The notes beneath the pieces were generated by a model that worked only from the letters and a program-made list of their open reading frames with translations, made no database searches and was not told the DNA's origin. Below, piece after piece: positions 6,111-9,467 of a stretch of DNA of 9,467 nucleotides. The translations under genes and the position numbers were made by a program. Location of the stretch: contig DYDN01000033.1 in NCBI GenBank assembly GCA_020717885.1, positions 1 to 9,467 on the forward strand. Direction: 5' to 3'. How positions within the stretch are numbered: the first letter of the stretch is position 1; every line of letters begins with the position of its first letter. Source of the stretch: Candidatus Forterrea sp. GTDB taxonomy: Archaea > Iainarchaeota > Iainarchaeia > Iainarchaeales > JAAZKV01.

Positions 6111-6337
6111 AGAAGCGTTCAGCCGCTTCGGGGCTGGGTAAACGCTCTACGCGTTTACATTGTTACGCTCGACCTGCAAAACTGCAAAAGCTTAGCTCTT
6201 GCTCATTAAAAGAAAACTGCGGTGGAAGAATTAAAAAGACTGCTTTTGCCCAAAAAAAAGCGGGGCTGAAAGGATTAAAAAGGAAGGAAAGTTATTTGGT
6301 AAAGGAAGTTAATATAGGCACACTAGAAGGAAATAAC
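6111..6337. other. Structured 227-bp region between tRNA-Ser and the permease
   Basis: No credible gene is seen here. The tRNA-proximal half has several hairpins: GAAGCG/CGCTTC (6112-6129), an alternative CAGCC/GGCTG (6120-6136), and GTAAACGC/GCGTTTAC (6138-6158). On the minus strand there is also GCAAGAGC/GCTTTTGC (6202-6184). CTGCAAAA occurs twice in tandem (6174-6189). No TATA box lies at the normal distance before the tRNA. A candidate TTTTAAT lies near 6205-6215, so the tRNA may be cut from a longer transcript. The frame open across this region continues through the antisense of the tRNA and is not a believable permease N-terminus. Confidence 0.45.
6310..6317 (+). promoter_or_regulatory. 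TATA box for the permease gene
   Basis: TAATATAG is centred about 24 nt before ATG 6338, so the mRNA would start at or next to the start codon. This supports 6338 over upstream in-frame starts. Confidence 0.5.
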
Positions 6338-7852
6338 ATGTTTTTTGATAGAATTAATGAGTACCCAAAAGCGCTACGAGAATCAATTATTGAGGGAATG
6401 TTTAACGCAGTAATGGTTGGAGGGGCAATGACCTTTGTTGTTCCTTTTGCCATATTTCTTGGAGCAAATAGTCTTGAGGTTGGTTTTCTTACTGCAGTAC
6501 CCGCGCTATTTGCCGCTTGGATACAATTAGGCGCAATGAAATTCCTTGATATTTATAAGAAAAGAAAAAAAGCAATACTTTTTACTGTAATTCTTCAGGC
6601 GCTGAGTTGGCTACTCATCGCGCTAATCCCATTTATTTTCCCAAGTAATCAAGTACTTTGGCTTGTAATAATTACTACTGCGGGCACTGCGGTTGGCTCG
6701 ATTTGCGGCCCCCTATGGCAGAGCTGGATGAGGAGTATTACCCCAAAAGAAATTCTTGGAGAGTACTTTGGAGTAAGAAACGCGCTTGCCGGAGCAGTAG
6801 TATTTGCTGTGATGCTTCTTGCCGGATTATGGTTACAACTCTTTGACCCATCACTGCTTCTCTACGCGTTCTGCGGAATATTCGCGCTCTCTTTTGTTGG
6901 AAGAACAATCTCTGCTTTTTATTTCACAAAAATAGAGGAACCTGAAATGAAAGTTCCGAAAGAAAAAATAAGTTTTTTCCACTTTGTGGGGCAGATGAGA
7001 AAAAACAATTTTGGGCACGTAGTTCTGCTTGGAATGCTGATGAACCTCAGCCTCGCAACTGTGGGACCGTTCCTCTCAATTTATTTGCTCAAAACTCTTG
7101 GGCTAACGGATAACTACTTTTTGTACACTCTAATAATTGCGGCCTCCACGCTCTCCTCAATCCTCGCAATGCCGTACTGGGGAAAAGTAATTGATAAATT
7201 TGGGTATGTGAAATTAATACGCGCAACAACTCTCCTCACAATACTCCACCCGCTTGCGCTAATATTTATACGCGACCCTGTGTGGATTATCCCGCTTGAA
7301 CTATTAAACGGAATAATACTCTCAGGCTTCACTATGGGCCTAGCAAATTTCATTTACGAAGCATTCACTGATGAAAAAATAATTAAGTACGCTTCCTACC
7401 AAGCCGCGCTCTTTGGGACGGCGACATTTGCAGGAACAATATTTGCAGGGTACTTACTCTTATTCACAATTAACATTTCAATCTTAACAGACACATTCTA
7501 CGTGATATGCTTAATCGCGGTGGTGTATAGAATAATTGTGCACATATTAATGAGAAATAAAATCAAAGAAATTCATCACGCGGGAAGAATACGCACAGAG
7601 AAAGTTGTAATAAGCATGCTAACACTTGCGCCAATTACTCAACCACTACTCTCTCACGTAGTGCCCCTTCTCTCAAACGCTGAGAGCGCGACAATTAATG
7701 GAGTAAAACGAGTGGAAGGCGCAACAATCAGGGGATTAACTAAAGCTGAACGCGCCGCAATTAGTGAAATGAAGAAAGTTGAGGAACTCGCGGAAAAAGA
7801 AATTAATATAATTAAGAAGCGCGCAAGAGAAAGAAGAAGGAAAAAGAGATAA
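6338..7852 (+). CDS. MFS permease with charged cytoplasmic tail
   Basis: The 504-aa product has about 400 residues of alternating hydrophobic segments, roughly 11-12 membrane helices, in major facilitator arrangement. An N-terminal half includes PFAIFLGANSLEVGFLTAVP, then the basic loop KKRKKA between helices 2 and 3. A central cytoplasmic loop (EEPEMKVPKEKISFF) precedes the second half, where GKVIDKFG matches the repeated MFS loop motif. The substrate cannot be told. After residue 405 comes a tail of about 100 residues with a short hydrophobic stretch, then a Lys/Arg/Glu-rich coil ending KKRARERRRKKR. Such a long tail is unusual for MFS. Start 6338 is chosen for MFFDRINEYPKAL, the first plausible MFS N-terminus, and for the TATA spacing. 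Confidence 0.85.
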   Translation: MFFDRINEYPKALRESIIEGMFNAVMVGGAMTFVVPFAIFLGANSLEVGFLTAVPALFAAWIQLGAMKFLDIYKKRKKAILFTVILQALSWLLIALIPFIFPSNQVLWLVIITTAGTAVGSICGPLWQSWMRSITPKEILGEYFGVRNALAGAVVFAVMLLAGLWLQLFDPSLLLYAFCGIFALSFVGRTISAFYFTKIEEPEMKVPKEKISFFHFVGQMRKNNFGHVVLLGMLMNLSLATVGPFLSIYLLKTLGLTDNYFLYTLIIAASTLSSILAMPYWGKVIDKFGYVKLIRATTLLTILHPLALIFIRDPVWIIPLELLNGIILSGFTMGLANFIYEAFTDEKIIKYASYQAALFGTATFAGTIFAGYLLLFTINISILTDTFYVICLIAVVYRIIVHILMRNKIKEIHHAGRIRTEKVVISMLTLAPITQPLLSHVVPLLSNAESATINGVKRVEGATIRGLTKAERAAISEMKKVEELAEKEINIIKKRARERRRKKR

Positions 7853-7859
7853 GCGCAAT

Positions 7860-7867
7860 AAAAAAAA
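7860..7867 (-). terminator. T8 tract downstream of the PPC-like gene
   Basis: On the minus strand, eight consecutive T lie about 23 nt after the TGA stop, flanked by GCGC on both sides. This fits T-rich archaeal termination in the short gap between two convergent genes. Confidence 0.4.
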
Positions 7868-7889
7868 CGCGCAATTGAAAGAAAAAAGT

Positions 7890-8270
7890 TCAAGGCAAAA
7901 AGGAAAGTTTGAGCTTAAAACCGGTACTTGCAGTTGCCTTTAGTAATGTTCCTGAAATTGGTTTTCTCCCTTCGGTGAAAACATTTAGTGAACCCCACAT
8001 ATCCCCACCGCCAATCTTAAAGTGACCGCTCGCCCTCATAATTTTTGTATTAGCAAAATCAAATTTTTTATACTTATGCCCTTCCATCGCATTAACTGAG
8101 GCAGTAGCTAAACAACCATCAACATCAACAACATCAGCTTCGCGTATATTATTCTCAAGCATTCCCTGCTTTATACAAGAAAGAACCAAATCACCCTCTT
8201 CAAACTCAAGAGTCAAAAATTGCTTCTTCAAAGGCTCTTTTATCACAATAGAATCAATATTTTTAGGCAT
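7890..8270 (-). CDS. PPC/DUF296-like domain protein (126 aa)
   Basis: The layout matches the plant/prokaryote conserved (PPC, DUF296) fold. An early strand plus EEGDLVLSCIKQGMLENNI is the first helix. VVDVDGCLATASVNAM is the conserved turn and strand, KYKKFDF the middle strand, and GHFKIGGGDMWGSLNVF with ISGTLLKAT the core sheet where PPC proteins carry their conserved metal-site histidines. Those histidines are not obvious here, so metal binding is doubtful. Bacterial and archaeal PPC proteins are small homotrimers, usually of unknown function. ATG 8270 has SD GGTGAT (8281-8276) 5 nt upstream. It lies 79 nt after the lysA remnant on the same strand and converges on the permease. Confidence 0.7.
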   Translation of the reverse strand: MPKNIDSIVIKEPLKKQFLTLEFEEGDLVLSCIKQGMLENNIREADVVDVDGCLATASVNAMEGHKYKKFDFANTKIMRASGHFKIGGGDMWGSLNVFTEGRKPISGTLLKATASTGFKLKLSFLP

Positions 8271-8329
8271 TAGGTATCACCAACTATAGGCAAAGTTAAT
8301 ACCCGTTGGATTTTTAAGGGCAATACCTA
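8271..8329 (-). promoter_or_regulatory. Promoter region with GGTAT/ATACC repeats
   Basis: A TATA-like CTTAAAAA (8318-8311 on the minus strand) precedes the PPC-like gene. It is framed by TAGGTAT (8271-8277) and ATACCTA (8323-8329), an inverted repeat. A further AATACC lies at 8298-8303, exactly 24 nt from the AATACC at 8322-8327. The arrangement could be operator sites for a regulator; none is identified. Confidence 0.35.
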
Positions 8330-8349
8330 GGGGTCGCCGGTTAATTGAA

Positions 8350-9264
8350 TTAGAACTTGATTTTGGCACCAAGGAAATTGTAAGTTGCGAAGTAATCATT
8401 TGTGTTTTCGGCTCTGCGAATCAGTTCAACTTTCCCATTCTCGCGAAGTAATAGCTCCGCACTGCGTAATTTACCATTATAATTGAACCCCATCGCAAAG
8501 CCGTGTGCTCCCGCATTGTGAATCGCAATCAAATCACCCATTTTTATTTCAGGAAGCATCCTATCAATCGCGAACTTATCATTATTCTCGCACAAAGACC
8601 CCACCACATCATACTTGTGGTCATTTGGAGCATTTTCTTTTCCAAGTACGGTAATATGGTGATAAGCCCCATAAAGCGCAGGGCGCATCAAATTCGCCAT
8701 ACACGCGTCAACACCAATATACTCTTTGTAAATGTGCTTCTCATGAATCGCTCGTGTGATTAAATAATCAAATGGACCCGTAACCATTCTTCCATTCTCC
8801 ATTACTATTTTTAGCTGGGCAATTCCATTAGCAATAATTTTCTCTTCATACGCTTTCTTTACTCCGCGCGCAACAAAATCCAAATCAACTTCCACTTGTT
8901 CGGGTTTGTATGGAATTCCAATTCCGCCGCCAAGATTAATAAAATCAAATTTAACCCCAACTTCATTTGAAATCCCAACCACGAGGTCAAGTAGCATCTC
9001 TGCAGTCGTAACAAAAGATTCTTTTCTCAAATCATTTGAGGCAATCATTGTATGAATACCAAAACGCTTTACACCCTTTTGCTTCATTATTTTACACGCT
9101 TCAAATAACTGTGCTTTTGTTAAACCATACTTTGCATCCTGCGGGGAGCCAATAACATTTCCTTCCGCGGTTGCGCGCAAAGGGCCAGGGTTATATCTAA
9201 AGCAAATAAGTTCAGGAACTTTCCCGCCAAGCGCTTCCTCCAAAAAAGGAATGTGAGTAATATC
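8350..9264 (-). pseudogene. lysA: Diaminopimelate decarboxylase, C-terminal fragment cut by the IS end
   Basis: LysA is a fold-III PLP enzyme that makes L-lysine from meso-diaminopimelate. The 304 remaining codons run from ITHIPFLEEALGG to the normal C-terminus. They contain RYNPGP, the PLP phosphate-binding loop NLGGGIGIPY, YIGVDACMANLMRP, the active-site SLCENNDKF, and NYNGKLRSAELLL. Relatives are about 420 residues, so about 120-135 N-terminal residues are gone, including the PLP-binding lysine. The break is exact: family members read ...DDITHI, and the IS end meets the gene just before that Asp codon. The frame continues into the IS to a stop at 9333-9331, with no ATG. TTG 9243 is the first common start, but a product from it lacks the catalytic lysine. 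Confidence 0.9.
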
Positions 9265-9467
9265 AGGCTTTGTTGAAAGTCCGTGTTTTTGTTTGTAAAG
9301 GGGCTTTTTTATGCCCCAATAGTGTTTAGGTTATTGGGGTTTGGAGAACCAATTGAGGTGGTTTCCTGATGAATTGTAAGTTGGTTAGGAAAGTTAAAGT
9401 TTTGCTCAAGCGAGCTAAGATGCCTGATTTTTTGCATCAGTTTGGTCCAAAGTGGTTTCCACTTTGG
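9265..9467 (+). mobile_element. Right copy of the terminal repeat, likely an IS end
   Basis: An exact inverted copy of 4-206, with transposase direction reversed, so both copies point outward. The inner end AGGCTTTGTTGAAAGTCC directly abuts lysA codons, showing insertion into that gene. Both copies carry GGAGAACC, which can pair imperfectly with GGTTTCC around the SD GAGGTG (9355-9360), leaving the SD in the loop. The copy is cut by the window edge at the same internal point as the left one, within 3 nt, which suggests an assembly break in a multi-copy element. Confidence 0.75.
9369..9467 (+). CDS. Transposase-like protein, N-terminal 33 codons only
   Basis: The same start as in the left copy: ATG 9369 after SD GAGGTG with 8 nt spacing, open to the window edge. 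The protein begins MNCKLVRKVKV and includes KMPDFLHQFGPK. The last codons (PKWFPLW) are encoded by a perfect 9-bp palindrome. The fragment is too short to fix the family; an archaeal DDE transposase is my best guess. Confidence 0.5.
   Translation, partial: MNCKLVRKVKVLLKRAKMPDFLHQFGPKWFPLW

Noticed and set aside
6050..6337. Extended N-terminus for the permease
   Set aside because: The open frame crosses the antisense of tRNA-Ser and a hairpin region, has no MFS character, and a TATA box fits the ATG at 6338.
8503..8763. Plus-strand open frame
   Set aside because: Antisense to the clearly recognisable lysA fragment.
1..9467. Complete linear replicon or virus with terminal inverted repeats
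   Set aside because: The repeats contain the start of a frame running off both edges, the left edge extends 3 nt past the symmetric point, and a chromosomal gene is cut at the inner end. IS copies explain this better.
1..9467. CRISPR array or tandem repeat array
   Set aside because: No regularly spaced repeats were seen. The only tandem is two copies of CTGCAAAA.

Overview
The window looks like archaeal DNA, probably from a DPANN-type archaeon (the phylum is inferred). Several starts have TATA-like boxes about 25 nt upstream of the expected transcript start. Two starts appear leaderless, and others have Shine-Dalgarno (SD) matches such as GGTGAT and GAGGTG. The tRNA-Ser gene has no encoded CCA. 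One recombinase remnant carries a Cys-rich C-terminal motif typical of archaeal integrases.

Both edges are inside copies of the same repeat. Positions 4-206 and 9265-9467 are a perfect 203-bp inverted repeat. Read outward, each copy has an SD and the first 33-34 codons of what looks like a transposase. These are therefore probably two insertion-sequence (IS) ends facing away from each other, and the window edges are probably assembly breaks in that repeat. The right copy cuts lysA, of which only the last 304 codons remain.

From 207 to about 6020 the DNA is AT-rich and accessory. It holds two overlapping small genes, an AbiE-type antitoxin/nucleotidyltransferase-toxin pair on the plus strand, and a 55-aa gene convergent to it. 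On the minus strand follow a 5'-truncated tyrosine recombinase, a second and different AbiE-type pair, and a full-length tyrosine recombinase frame with one in-frame TAG. That recombinase lies just downstream of a tRNA-Ser(GCT) gene, the classic position for an integrated element. I read the region as one or two decayed elements stacked at the tRNA, kept perhaps by their toxin-antitoxin modules.

From 6027 to 9264 the sequence looks like host chromosome with more GC-rich codons. It contains tRNA-Ser, an MFS permease with a charged C-terminal tail, a PPC/DUF296-like protein, and the lysA remnant. The AbiE pairs are the only clear multi-gene functional units. I found no CRISPR array, rRNA or origin.
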